Shown: one piece after another, positions 34,835 to 49,200 of the stretch
Layout: each line of letters begins with the position of its first letter
Numbering within the stretch: position 1 is the first letter of the stretch
Assembly (NCBI RefSeq): GCF_001522545.3
Contig: NC_031770.1
Span: 20,482,105 to 20,546,104 of the forward strand
Reading direction: 5' to 3'
Length of the DNA stretch: 64,000 nt
Origin: Parus major
Lineage: Eukaryota; Chordata; Aves; Passeriformes; Paridae
Notes under the pieces: model-generated
Told to the model about the DNA's origin: nothing
Database searches by the model: none
What the model saw: only the letters and a program-made list of their open reading frames with translations
Program-made: the position numbers and the translations under genes

Positions 34835-37800
34835 GATTCTATGAATAAGAGACTAATTGACAAGTTCTCATGGAATTCCTAAGGGAATGGGTTCTCTGCT
34901 GGGTTTTCCACTAAGAATTAGGGCAGTTCAAATTATCTTTTCTTTGATTAAATAATGCAAATTTCATTTGTAGTCTAAGACTATGCAGCCATAACTCTAA
35001 TATCAAGTCTCTTCATGATCTTAAATTTTAGTAAATTGCATTTTCTAGAAACTGGAAAAACAAATTACAGCTAGTAATATATAGTAACATATCCTATACT
35101 AATTTCAATCTTGTCCTTACTGTCTGTTTTCTCCCTCTCTTTTCCCTACCATTTTCTCTTCAACCCTGTCACCAAAAGCATTTTTGAAGATCTCTTTATT
35201 CTCTGCTATGGAACACACTTAGATGGTCCAGAAGATTTCCACCTCAAATACAGAAAATTAAGTTTAGAAAAAGCCCCAAAATTAGTTCCATACATTTATC
35301 TCCTTTATGAAAATTTTGAACTTTTTTTTTTTTTTTTTAAATCTTAATCTGTATTATTGTCCATTCATCTATATTTTTTTTTCTGTGCTGATTGCAATTT
35401 GCAGTTGTGAATATGTTCCCCGAAAGTCCAAAGTACGCACTTTGGCAGAGTTCAAGAATATTCTTAACCCCTCCAAATTGCTTTACCTGTCTCTCTTTTC
35501 CATCAAAAACTCCAAGAATGAATTCCAAGTTTCTCTTGGTGGAATTTTAGCACATGAAAATAGAGCCAGTTTTGACTGGTGTGCCACAACCACACACAAT
35601 GCATGCACACAGCAATCTAGGCTTCGGAGCACAGCAGCAAAACACACCTAACCTTGGAATTGACCCTAGAACCATTTTCCCTAATGTACCAGAGAAATTT
35701 TTACTGTGCTACATCAGCTAATAGAAGACAGCATTCAAATTTTCTGCCTTCTACCACGCAGTATAAACCTGTTGACATATTGTAACAAATAAAACCAATT
35801 ACTCAAATTGCCCTTCTCTGAAGAAGGTAATAAAAAACTTTATTGCTGACAAAGTTCAGCAAAGTTCAGATGCTTTCCTCACACCTAAGGCAAGGAAAGC
35901 TACCAAAAAAGACAGAGGAAACACTTGAATGTCCCACAAGACAATTAACATCAGCCTGTTACTAAAAATACTAGGCTAAATACATCCACTTACTTCGTCA
36001 TCTGGAGTAAGTGGCCTCAATGCCTGGTATCTGAGAAAATGGGCCAATTCCAAACATAGCCCAGGTTCAAAGCCAGGGCACAGAAACACCTGAACATGCA
36101 GGAAAGTTGTTCCCTCAAAGTTCCATCCCATGAGCACATTTAGTCCTTGTCAAGGGGATAAAAAACCAAATAATCAGACCTCAACATCTTCCTAAACACA
36201 GACATTTTCCTCTCTCTTGCACTTTTCCTCTTGACCGAAACCAGATGAATTTCAGGACTTGCAGGTGATGATTTTAGCCAAACTGTGTGACTCACATGCT
36301 GCCTTACAGTGAACCAGCTTTCAGTGAACTAATGTTTTTTACCTCTCAGCTTCTAGCTATTACTTCTCAGATCAGCCACAGTGCCTGAAAATTGTCCCAC
36401 AGGTAGGCTGTAAACCTGCTAACCCTTGAAATGGGCAAGTTCAGCATTTCAGCAAGCAAGCCCTAAATGAGCGTGGGTAAATAAACCAGGAGTGCACTCT
36501 TGTACTGAATCTGTGACTGTCTTCATTGAAATGGCAAACGTTTTCCTGATTTAAATAAAGACATCAGCTATATTGCCCTGTGAGGATACAACTCTCCTAA
36601 AAGTGTATTGTTTTTTATCCATATCAGATATGTTGTGTATAGGGATAAACTGCACCACTAAAAGAGTGACATTACTATGTCATGAATAAAATATTCAAAG
36701 CAAGTATTTTTCTTATCCAACCTTATCAGATTAGTTTAATTCCTTTAGAAATCAATGACAAAGAGCACTTTGGAAAATTCCCACATACAATTCTTAAGAG
36801 TTAGAAATGTAAACTATTTTTCTAAATATAAATTTCTCCTCTCTCAAAGACATATGGATCCTAAATAACCAATCCTCTATATGTAGGTTCCATAATGCTT
36901 CTCTATTCAATCTCATTTTATTGAGGCAATATTGACTGTATTCTACTGTAGAAATACAAATCCTTGGGCAAGATAAGGTACATTAACTGTGCCAGAACTG
37001 GAAGAATTAGGGGTAAAACTACTCCTGCATACTACTTCAGTCTCTCAATTACACTGCAATTACAGAAGAGTCATGCAATGCCTACAGAATTCTGATCTAC
37101 AGATACTGTCAGAGTGTAGGGGTTTGAACCTATGCACCTTCAATAGCACCACAGGTAAAATCATAGTATCGGCACCACTGATTTCTGGTATAGTTAAAGT
37201 ATTTTCTACAATGATTTTGTTTTCATCTAAGAAATAAGAAACAGGTCCACAGGAACCAAATTTTGAATTTCAGATGCAAAATCATATTTTTAAAGGCATA
37301 AACATCTATATGCACCTGTTGTCAGTAAAAGTATTATTACACAATAGGAATATTTTTTGTATTTTCATATTACATATTACACTGACACAAAACCACAGTT
37401 ACAGCGAAAGTAAAAGATGATGAACCCAAAACTGAAGAGAAAATTTGTTTCATTCAGTGAGACAAGAATTTAAAAGATCCAAACGAGTAGAAGCTTTTAT
37501 GTGACTATTTTTATGTAGAAGAATATCCAGAATCATGAACTTGTAATGAAAGGTACAAAAATAAATTAATATTTTGTATCCATTCTTAATAATATTTCTC
37601 TTTACTAATTTAGAATTCCCTAGTATTTAAGATTATAAATCATATAGAAAGCATAAGAAAGCCACAAGACTAAGGACAGATATGGAAAAATAACGCAAGA
37701 ATGACTATGAGGAAATAGCACTAGAATGCCATAACAAAACCAGAAAGACTAAAAAGAAAAATGAGTTTTAAAAGCAATGATTCACAGGAAAAAAAACAAA

Positions 37801-40800
37801 TCAACCAAGAGGAGGTCAATTAATACTACAAAATTTAGTGAAAAACAAAGGAAAGTACAGACTCGTTACTTCACAAGGGCAAAAGGAAACAACAGATGAC
37901 TCAGAAGGCAGAAGCCTAATGAAATCAGGAAAACTGTGCAATTAACATCATCCTACTCACCTTGTTAAGATGGACTCCCCCCCAAGAATAAGACACCCCA
38001 TGTCTCCGTGGAAAAATCTGTGTAACACTGAGGTAAGTTATTAGCAGTCACCAGGTTGCTGTTAAATTAATATTTATGCTGTGGCCATTAAAGTCTGGGA
38101 AGGAAAAATGAACTATTATGGCCATTTTACATAGAAGAGTGTGGCATGAGAATGTATTTGGCTTTTAGGGGAAAGGATAGGAGAATGACAACTTGTGTTT
38201 CTAAGAAAAGCACTCTCATCTTGGATGATATTGCATCAGCTTTAGAAAAGGCCTCTTAGCCAACAGCTAGGGGAAGGAATGAGTGTTCATGCAACGGCTG
38301 CCAATTTAGAGGAGAGAATGGAGTACAAAAAGGGAGAAATTTGGGTAACCAACAATCCAATTCTGTCCTGTTTTAATCTGGCACAGGTTTAGATATTTAC
38401 TGCATTCATTTTTTCTTATTTCATCCTCCCGCAAAAAAGAAACACCTTTCCTTGAGCAGATGATCTCTTCATACATGTTCACAAACTGCCAATTTCAGCC
38501 CAGCCAAGGATGGTTTTTTAAAGCTGGATTCTGTTCCTCCTGGATGAATAGAATCAGATGGATGCTGTCTGCAGCTAGATCTGCAGTAACTTACTATGCC
38601 CAACAGATCTGTGGAGCCAGGATTAATTTGAAGACTGTGAGACTGTATCACTAGAAAGAGACAGCATAAATCCATATCCCTAGCATGAAAATGGAGTTAT
38701 TTACTGTCACTTTTCAGAAAGTGACTAAAACTTTGTTTCAATTATACAAGAATACATCAGTTATGGAAAAGATGAGTGCTTTTGTATGTTTGAGGCAGAT
38801 GGATGGCTGTTTTGTCTAAGAAAAACAGAGTTGCATGTTTGAAAAACAATATCCCATAAGATAATATTTAAATATTTATACATAAAATAGGTGACGCCAG
38901 ACACTCAAGCATTTCGCACATGCCGTTTGCATTCAATTAAGCTGTTTTGTTGGATGATGGCAACGTGACATTAGGAAATTCTAATGAGCCTTTCTGATGA
39001 GTCTGACTCCAATCCAAGTAGCATCTCTGGAGCAAGACTGGCTTCCCAAGTTGTTCACATCCCCACCACCCACTCAGCATTTCTGCTCTAAGTCTCAAAT
39101 CTACATTGCTGTAGTAGAGAGGTGAAAAATCTTACCCGAGAAATATCAACACATAAATGGGTTGAACAAAGAACCTGTCTAATAACTACATTTCTCCTTC
39201 AGTGCTGCTGGGCAGTGTATTCCAGATGTTGCCTTCATCTGAAGGAAGGTAAAACTCCACGGTCCTTTAAAAAGGTCAGTATTAGTAATTCTCTTGGTAA
39301 CAGCGTTAAGAAAATCCAAGCCTGCAGGTTGCCTATTATTAAATACAATAATTATATTAATGGACATTCATTACAGATGTACCTCATCCTTTCCAATGAT
39401 TTCATAACCACAAGGAACAAAATTATTTCTATTTCCCATGGAGTACATATGTCAGATTTAATGATCTGAAAGATGAATAAGAACTGAGATGCTAAACCCA
39501 AACTAACATCCATGAAAATCAAAATATTCTCCATTGCACTGAAACAAAGGGCATTAGATATTTTCAGGTCATGATGTGAAACATAATATAATCTTCTGCC
39601 CAGAAGGTAAAAGGAGTAAACAGAACTATTTCCAGCCATTTCTGTACAAAGTATAGAGAATCACTGCTAAAAAGTGAATCAATATAAATCCGTACACGAA
39701 CTTCCAGCACTATTCCAAAGGACAAGGAACTTCAGAGTTGGTTTGAACTGTATTGTTCTTCCATGGACTTATGGATATTTGGGTTCTATAGTTGAAAGCA
39801 CGTGCTTCCTCCTAGAGCAATACAGGGAAATGCTGTTAACTGGTGTGCTTGAGGAAGAGAATTTACTCTTCACCAATTCACTAAGTGAGGGAAGAGTTAT
39901 ACCAAAAATGGAACCTGTTCCTACTTCCTCCTATGACATTAGTTCCACAGTCAAGAAAAAGTCTTGTCTTGATAGAGAGGTGGTCTCTCACTCCTGTGAA
40001 AAATAAATTTACATTTCAAGGCCAGCAACAACCATACTAGATGAGAAAAAAAATACAGGCAAGGACGAATACAGGAGAGTACTCCAGCTCTACTGTGTGC
40101 ACTGCAGCAACTTGGAAAAGCAATTTGAAGACAGGCACAGGAAAACTGTAGAAGCTTTCACACTTTTTGCTCCTCCCAAATCCTCTGTAAGCTAGGGTGG
40201 TTTCAACTGTCCCAGGGAAAGCTGAGGAATTAGTCAACAGGGCAATGTAAGTAACCAAACTCAATTTCCTTGTCACCACTTATCATCAAGACAAGGAGCA
40301 GTTAACCCAACGCCAGCCTTATCCTCAACCATTAACTTTTGCAACAGAAATAAATTTTCCTTCCCACATTGCTAGAAATCTTTGCAGCAGCTCTGTCAAC
40401 ACACAAGTAGCAAGAGAAAAACTGTTTCACAACATTTTTTAGCCTATATCTTCCCCATGATGTGGGAATTGTATCTCTTTGACCTTTCTTCTCACCAACC
40501 TGTCATTTTACACGTTGTTTCTGCATTTCATCTGAATGTTGCCAGTTACCAGAAGAAAAAAACAAATCATCACACATATTCCTAAATCCAGCTGAAGGCA
40601 CTAAATGTAACAGTGTGATAAAATGATACCAATTACATTACATTAAAAATCCAAGCACCTAAAAGCATGAAAATGAATAATTAAGAGCATCAATCTTCTG
40701 TCTGTGATATCACCACATTATGCCTATTTCAACATAACACCATTAACTGTCACACCTTGATTGTTTTAAAAATGTATCATTTTGTTTTCTTGATGTCAGT

Positions 40801-43800
40801 AGCTAAAAGTGTTCACTGAAAAGAGTGAGTTCTGGTTGGAATGTACATAGAGACTTGAAGAAAAAAAAAGAAGGAAACATTACTTAGCTGTTAAAAATAA
40901 GTTGTATTGAGTACTGCACCTTGGCCTCTGCTAATGGGGAATGAAAGACATGAACATTAGCTTGAACACATAATGCAGTGGAGGTCTAGCAGAACCAGAA
41001 CTAGGCCCAAAACACAAAGGCAAAAGATGCAGGATGGTTGCTTAGTCCAAGCATAGGACTGCTATAGAACAGCTTCTCCAGAAAAGACATTCTAAACTTG
41101 CAAATGACCATCCCCACCCATAAATCTCATCATTTTCCACCAAGTTTATATTACCTCTATGAAGTCATGCCATGCCCTCGGAAGGGGGAATGAATCATTA
41201 TTATTTTACACCAGGTCATTCAAAATAGAAAATTTAATCTGACCCCTTTAATGTAAGAATATGATCTTTCAATCATGCCAGCCTAAATTTTTCTACATAA
41301 AACTTATATAAGAGTTTGAATAAGCATTCATACAAATATTCACAACTCAACAATTGCAGTTATCTTTGTATTTTCTTTCTTTAAACCAACAAGAGATATT
41401 TCATAGACCTGAACATGGAAAACACATTTCAGAACTGTATTCACAACTCTGAATTTCACATTCTCACATGCAGGAGCTGGGACCTAATCTGAAACCAGAC
41501 TCTTTTACAAGTCCATGGGAACAGTGCCACTCACTTTGCCCATGCTAGAGTATCACCTATGTACCCATTTAACTCAGGAACTAAAATATCAGGGCTGGAT
41601 TTTGCAGGTTTGCTCTTGCACAACATTTTTTATTTGTTGCTGTTTAAGCAGAACTCCTTACAGTACTTGAGAGACTGCTCATGTTATTTGAACCATTATC
41701 CTAAAGGGAGACAAGATCAGTTTTCAAAGGATTCAGGTAGTATCTGGAAAAATACATGAGGGAGATGAAACCTGAAGATAGATTTCACAAGCTGAAAGAG
41801 AATAGATAGTACTGAATTATTCATCCAGCTCCAAACATTGATTAAATCCATAGATGGCGGCTGAGGGCTCAAGCCAACACAGATTTACAACTGAACGAAA
41901 TTTAGTACCAGAAATAGTTCCATCAGTAGTGTTGCAGAGCAAGCTGCAGTCTCTTCTTCTCTCATTTTTGAGATACACTCAGTTAAGATCTTATTATCAT
42001 GCTTATATAAGAGAGGGGGAGAGGAGGACTTACATTTTTCTAGCTTGCAGTTCAAAGACAATAGATGCCTCTTCGCTTTATGAAAGGAGACTCTTCTATA
42101 ACACTATTTTGTTGTGAGAATAAGTATGTAAGTTCAGGCAGTATGTGGAGCTGGCTTTAAAGCAATGTTAACTATTGATTAAGCAGTATAGATAGTTTAA
42201 ATTCTTGAAGCAGTGACGGGAGCAGACAACAGTTACTTTCTGTCTTTAAACTGGCAACATCTTAATAGTTGCTATTTGCAAGTGTGAAGCGTTAGGTCAC
42301 AGCCATTGTAGGAAGCAGATCAGTCAATAGTCTAAAACTATTCAGAAAGTCGTATCTCCCTACATCCTCTAAAACTCACAGAAATACAAGTGTTGCACAA
42401 GGAGGCTTGGTAGAATCAGACCACTCTCATGGTCTGTTGCTAATGCACAAGGCAGACCACTGCTGGTGTACCAAGCATAAATTCAATCATATCAGATGGT
42501 TCTCAAGAGGTACAGCTTGTTGTTTATGTTCTGCCTATGGAGAGTTTTGTTAAGGGATGCCAAGTACTGAAGAAATGCTGTGGCTTTGCAGGGTCCATTT
42601 TTCCTGATGACTATTTATTCTGAAGTTTAATCTGTTAAACTGGAGGAGTAGGAGGCAGCAGAATGCCCTACAAAGTGCCATGGTTTCTGTACCAGTAGAG
42701 TGCATGCATATATGTAATTCATACTGAAATAACATTTGTCATCCACACACTTTTCTGTGTTGTTTAGGGCACAAAAATAAACAAAAAGGAGTCATCTTTG
42801 TTTTGATTTTTTTTTCAAGAGAGTAATTAGAAAATGTCAGAGTTGACTTTTTCATAACTATTTCAAAGGATTCTCTAAGCCAGTTCTCCTATTTAATTTC
42901 GTTTTCTATTGGCAGAATTATATTTGCTTGAATGGAATTGCTCTTGATCTAGTCAAGTGTGAGAACAAAACAATCTAATTCCTTTGTCTTTTCCAAACCA
43001 GCATTGTTGTGATACTCCCAGTTCTTTCAACACATCTATGATCTTCAAAAAATATCATGGTACAAAAATTAGTCTTCTTTAATCTGCTCTATCTTGGTCA
43101 AATTCCAAGCTTCATGTCATTTCTGTTGCTAATATTACCTCATTTCAAAATAAGTCTTTGTACATTTTTTCAGCTCACAACTTTCCTTAATATAATTGCT
43201 ATAATTGTACTTTAACTAGAGTACTTGAATCGTTGAGAAAAATATCTTATTAAATCTATGATAAAGTAGGGGCTGAGCAATTATACGCTGGAAGGGGAAT
43301 AAATAAACCAGCAACTGCACATGGCAAAGGTTGCAAAGTGCCTTGATGATCTGGCTGTGGCGCTCTGATTGATGAACAGCAGTAGATATACATAAAAGAG
43401 TGTGGGTGCCTCAAGCGTGTCTCTGCCTTCAGAGAAGCCAGAGAAAAGGAAAAAACAAAGTGCTTTTCAGAAACCCACTCTCTTTCCTGGACTGATATGC
43501 ATACAAAATAAAGAATATGCATTAAACATGAGTGAACAGAATACAGAAAGTATATGTCCTCACATATACTCTGTTTCAGCATATTCATCCAAATTAATCT
43601 CCTGTGCTATTTCTGTGTAACCATTTAACACAAAACAAATGTGGCTTGCTCTTGATTTGTGTTCTGATATGAAGCAAACCAGTGACAATAACTGTTAAAA
43701 ACTAGGAGATCCAGTTCTTTAATCACCTGAGTGTCAGGTAAAACAGTATCCAGCCACTCTGCCAGAACTGAGCAGGGAGTTTACCACAAATAGCAGAAAA

Positions 43801-44286
43801 TACACAGTGCCAAGGGCACAAGGCACCAACCACCCAATGCAAGTCTGTGGCCTTGCTGAGGCAAGTATTCCACCTTTTCCTGGACTCCGTGGGACAGACA
43901 GATATCAATCCCACACAACTTCAGCTGCCACAAATGTGGAAAAAATTTAGTAAGAATTCAGCAGGAAAGGAGAGCTTTGAGAACCTGCAGAACACAAGAC
44001 GCACAGTAAAACACTTCTCTCTCTTTGTAATCAGGTCTTGTGTACAGAATTTTTCAGTATAGACCAGTGTCTACGCTGGAAAACACTTCCAAAGAGCATT
44101 CCCTAGGAACAACATTGGTATCTGTACTTCTAGAAGAGTAGCCCAGTCTTTGCAGCCAGTGGTTTTTGTAAGGGCTGTCATGGCAAATCCAAACACAAAT
44201 TTTGACCAGTATAAGAAGGGGATATGAAAAACAACTGCACACAAATTTTTAAGATTCGGATAAATAAAATATTACAGAATTATGGA
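34835..44286. other. non-coding DNA, no gene supported
   Basis: AT-rich sequence. T16-like run at 35323-35338. A perfect 9-bp inverted repeat lies at 35986-36014. A possible conserved-element-like stretch lies at 38885-39010. Open frames to about 115 codons are nondescript. Confidence 0.6.
35986..36014. repeat. 9-bp perfect inverted repeat (hairpin)
   Basis: CCACTTACT at 35986-35994 and AGTAAGTGG at 36006-36014, with an 11-base loop. Each arm contains GTAAGTGG in one orientation, so a donor-like site exists on both strands. Confidence 0.8.
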
Positions 44287-44303
44287 GGGGGGGGGGGGGG
44301 GGG
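44287..44303. repeat. G17 homopolymer
   Basis: Seventeen consecutive G on the plus strand in an AT-rich setting. Capable of G-quadruplex formation; length may be inaccurate because such runs are hard to sequence. Confidence 0.95.
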
Positions 44304-46078
44304 CAGGGTTTTGTTTGTATGTTTGCCTTAGTAACTAGTAAAATCAGATGATGGAGAATTTATATTTGAACTCTTTTGTGTTAAACATTTAAATAAAGTA
44401 CCCACTGAATTTTACCTACATTCTGCTGTTTCAAAGAAATCCCATCACAATGCAATTCTTCTGTAGAGGGCTTCATTTTACCCACTTTTATAGTGATAAT
44501 TCTCCCACTTTCCTCTCCTCCAAAAATTCCAAGAAGGAATCATAATTTTCAGCAACATGTAGTTGTTTTCTATAGTTACAACTATGGGTCATACTAATTA
44601 CATGCTTCATCAATGACAAAAGTTCACCAACTGGAAAACAAGGTACTGAATTCACTGGACAAAAATCCACATCTGTGTTGGTAAAGAAATAATTACATCC
44701 ATTGTCCGTAGCAAAATCAATACTATTCCTTGCTACTATGTTACACAGAAATGTCTACAAGTAATTCCTGTGTCTTAAAAAGTAAACTTTGTGGCATCTC
44801 AAGGAAATGGAGGATAACTTTTCACAGCTTTTATATGTCAGCAATGCAAGACCTATTTTTGCTAGTTTTTTGATCAATATCTTCCCATTACTGTGTCCTT
44901 CTGAAATTATAGATAAATCCCTGTGAAAAAAAACCAACTTACACTGAATATTTGTTCTTTTGGATTTTTCTATTTGCAAAGCTGTATAGATTCCTTTCCT
45001 TTTAAGTCCTTTTAGGCTGTTTTGGTGTTTTATTTTTATCTGACCCAAATATCCCAAAATCTAAAAGTAGCTGTTTTTATCAACACACAGTCATTAAGAA
45101 GCATCGCACCAGAATACACAGCACACTTTCTGTTGTATCCTACCTTAAAACTCAAGAGCCAAAGCAGCTTTTAGGCCATCACAATTTAGTGGACAACTCT
45201 TGTTCTCTTGCATTCTGTACTCCTTAGTGCTTTCAGTATGACCTGGAAGATGTTCCTTCCCATAAGAAGTTATCCTAGAGTATATCAACTGTGATGCAAG
45301 GACTTATCCATGGAATGTGGCCCTTTTGTTCGTGAATACTGGAGGAGATCAGCACACTGAAGTGCAGCCCTGTCATCCAAGAATCTCTTCTGTCTGCAGT
45401 GAGATCTAAGGTATCTTGACTTGGGCATTTAGAAATCTAGAGACTGATTAAAATTCTGGAATATTCTGACAACAGCTGCTTTAAGCAGAAGTTACCAGAT
45501 GGTAATATTTGTGTGGGTACCACGTCATCTGGCAAGGAACAAGCTAATGATGCACAAAATGCACAGCCTTCAATCAGTAAACTTAAAGTGGTATGAGGCC
45601 ATACAAGGACAATTCTACACTGCTCTGCTATTCTGCATGATACAAATAATTTTTGCCAATGCAAGTGCACAGGTAAGGAGACACAAAGTTATTTGGCACA
45701 TAATGGTTGTTGGTATCAAAATGAGCATCTTTCCTCAAAATGACTAATATTTGTGAACTTCTATGTAAATTTGCAGGAAGCCATAGATCATATTTTAGAT
45801 ATATTGCAGTTGGGATAGTGGGTGTTTGGAACATAAAAATCCAGCAGTCACATGGAGATTAAAGCACAGGCCTCTCTCAGTTATATTTCGGAAATGGAAC
45901 ACAATGACAGCCTAAAACCCCAAAACCAACTGAGCCTGTCAATTTTAAGGAAAACCACTGGAAAACTCAGGAAATACTACTTATATGGGAATAGCTTCAA
46001 CACAGACAAGACTAGAGCTGTTCCTTGCAAAGAACAACTTTGTATTTCGAGACAGCTGGTTTCAGAGCTATCTGCTCC
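44304..46078. other. non-coding DNA, no gene supported
   Basis: AT-rich, with no recognised exon, RNA gene or transposon. Confidence 0.6.
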
Positions 46079-46172
<94 letters not shown>

Positions 46173-46173
46173 N

Positions 46174-46267
<94 letters not shown>
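46079..46267. repeat. (ATGTAT)n hexanucleotide microsatellite
   Basis: About 31 near-perfect copies of ATGTAT, strictly alternating purine and pyrimidine, with a single N at 46173 and a one-base phase change there. It decays into ATACATGTATCTATTATATATGTAT to about 46291. Open frames through it translate into artefactual dipeptide repeats and are not genes. Confidence 0.98.
46173..46173. other. ambiguous base within microsatellite
   Basis: A single N inside the hexanucleotide array, probably marking a join between assembly pieces, so the true array length is unknown. Confidence 0.95.
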
Positions 46268-49200
46268 ACATGTATCTATTATATATGTATAAGAGGCTCT
46301 GTTTCAACTCCTTTGATATGAATTACATGATTGATAACAGAAAAAATGACAGAAAGACGAAGTGGATTTCTTGCACTTGTCTTGCAAAGATGTACGAAGA
46401 TTGAAGGCTCAAAGTATCCATTTCCTGGAGTTTTTTATTTATTGAAGAAATCCACAGAGCATTGTTCAGGCAGAAGTAAAAGTATCAGTACCTATTTAAC
46501 CATGTGCTATTTCAAGAGCTACACAGTTGTGGTCTGCATTTCAATTCTTACTCCAGAGTTCACACATCCTATTTGTAACCAACCTGGCTATGAGAAATGC
46601 AAAACTAAAAATAGGCCTTCACACACCTTGATTTCACTCTTTCATTCAATCCTTGAGCATTTGCACTACAGAAATGAGAACATTTTTAAAGTATATACTT
46701 TAATAGATCAGGGCTCAGCTGGAATCTCTCTGAAAATCATGCTGAACAGGTAGCCTGCTGATTTAAATTGCAGTGTTGAAACCTTTACAAAAGAACACAA
46801 AATAATACTGAGTGATTAGTTCAACATCCTTGTGTGCTTGAAAGTTCTGAATTTGGGAATTTTGTTTGTTTTACTGAAAAATGTAGCTGGCCTGCTTTGA
46901 AATGAATAATTTATTTCTCAGAAAATACATTTTCCCTAAAAGATGAGAGGTCTTCTGACAGATAAACAAAGCTTATATAGATTAGAGAAATACGGTCAGA
47001 TAAATTATGTTCATGAATATATACCTTTAAAAAGCACAAATATGTAACTCATTATTATTTTTACTTCTCTTAGGAAAGACTCTCTTAGGTATGCATATGC
47101 TGCACTATCAACTGTTTGAAATAATCTAGAGCAAAATTCACTATAGATGGACTAAGTCTGTGAGTCTGTGACACTCTAGTCCTTTGTTCCTCTATCTTGC
47201 TATTTAGGACTTCTGAGAAAATAATTAGAGTGATAATTGTTGTCTTTAGAAATTTAAGACAGAATAATCACATCAGATCGTATAAAATTATTTGTGTATT
47301 TTCTTATTTGTTCTGTTGAACGATTTCTCCAGGACAACTATTATACTCAATATCCTAAGTATATTAGCATCCTGCAGTAATGTATTTAGATTGGGCATGT
47401 TTATTATATTTATTAACCAAAGGACAAAAATAACAGAATGAGATGTAATAGAACACATACATCTTCTGTGCAGTTAGAAAGCAATGCATTTAATTGTTTC
47501 TCATACGTATTTGTTGATTTAACTGGAAGTCAACAACAGATTCTAAATTCAATACAATTTACTTAGTACAGACCAAATTCTGTTCCAGAGGTTTGATCAA
47601 CCCTGAACTTTTAAGTACTGCCATAGCCCTATAAGTTTCTGTAGCAACAGTGAGGAATTGCCACTGAAATGTATCTGTATGTCTGCATTGGGAAGACAGA
47701 CATATCCTGCATAGCCCTGTGTCCATCAGCAAGGCTATGGTCACATAATGTCCTGCCTACCTTCTTGTGCGGGGCTCTGGCACATTAAGAAACCTGGATC
47801 ATGTTCTCTCTTCATTCTCCCAATGCCTGAGGTATGAGAGAAACTCTTGTGCAAGAGTGTAAAGACCCAACCATGCTGTTTGGAATGAGCTGGGAAGCAG
47901 GCAAGAGTGAACAAGAGCTACAAATCACCCAAAATCAGGGGCTCAGCACCAGGCTGCAAGCACCTGAGCCCCCCCGCCCCGCTGTCCCCCACTCCTGAAG
48001 TGAAACTATCAGGTCAAGGATGTGGAAGAGTGGCATACAGTATTTCCTATTTCCAAATGCAGAGAGGAACTGGTGCAACTTCCAAAAGCTTCCATATCCA
48101 CCCAGAATAATGAGACAGTCAGCTCAGCACCTGAGCACCTGTCTTTGAGAACTGACACAAGTATAAACACAGAACAGATTACTAGAACAGCATAAACAAA
48201 TATAATTTCTCTTGGCAGACCCTCCCTCACAGATTTATCACACCACTTATCTCTCAGATTTATCTGTCATCATTTTACCATGACTTACTTCATCAACACT
48301 TCTACTTTCCCCAGAGCTGGGTCTTAACCAAAAATTTCACATGCAGCTCTAAATTCCCTTGGATTTTCAGATTAAGAGATATGCTAGAAATTTTATTTCC
48401 CCATAGCCTGGAAATTATTCTTATAAAACAATAGTTCTCTCTAGTCCAAATACAGTAAGTGGGCACACGCTTGATTCTTCTGCATGCAATTGTACAATTA
48501 TGCTTTTCTTATGCTACTTATTTGTCATGATTTCACTTTGATCACATGTATATACTGAAGTATTCAGCTGATGGAACCATTGGCTTTCTTTTTGAATAGT
48601 GGATAATGAGCAACGAAAGTAGAGAAAAACTGCATCTGACATAATGCTGGAATGCAGATACAAGATAAAATATCTAAAATGCTAAAGGATCTTATGGCTT
48701 AAGTAACTGTTTTGTCTCCTGGATCATCACAGGACTAAAAGTGCTACACGGAACTGGAGTTGGAGGCAACACAAAGAGTCATTTAGAACAGACATCTTCA
48801 AAAAAAAATGTCGATGAAAATTGTAGAAACTCTGGAGGTCATTCTACTGTCATTAAAACAAATTGCAAAATTGTTGCAAGGGAGAGGGAGCAGGAGCCAG
48901 CTCTCTGATAGGTTATTAAATATTGAGCCCTATTTGAAAGTATGTCATTTCTTCAATACTCAGTCTTCAAAGCAATTTGTCATACATGATCTGGTTAACC
49001 TTCATAATACAAGAATTGTTTCTACATTTTGAAAATACAGTAACTACAGGGGAATTAGTGATCCTCTAGAAAAAGTGGGGTAACTGTGCCTCAGGAGCTG
49101 CCTCATTCTTTCTGGCTGGGAGTAAATGTCAGTATCAGGATTTATAAACAGAATTTCTTGGCTCTTTTTCTCAGGACAACATCCAAAACACTGTGTCACT

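Noticed and set aside
46331..46753. 140-codon plus-strand open frame
   Set aside because: Begins at TTG, adjoins the microsatellite and shows no domain, membrane segment or family resemblance.
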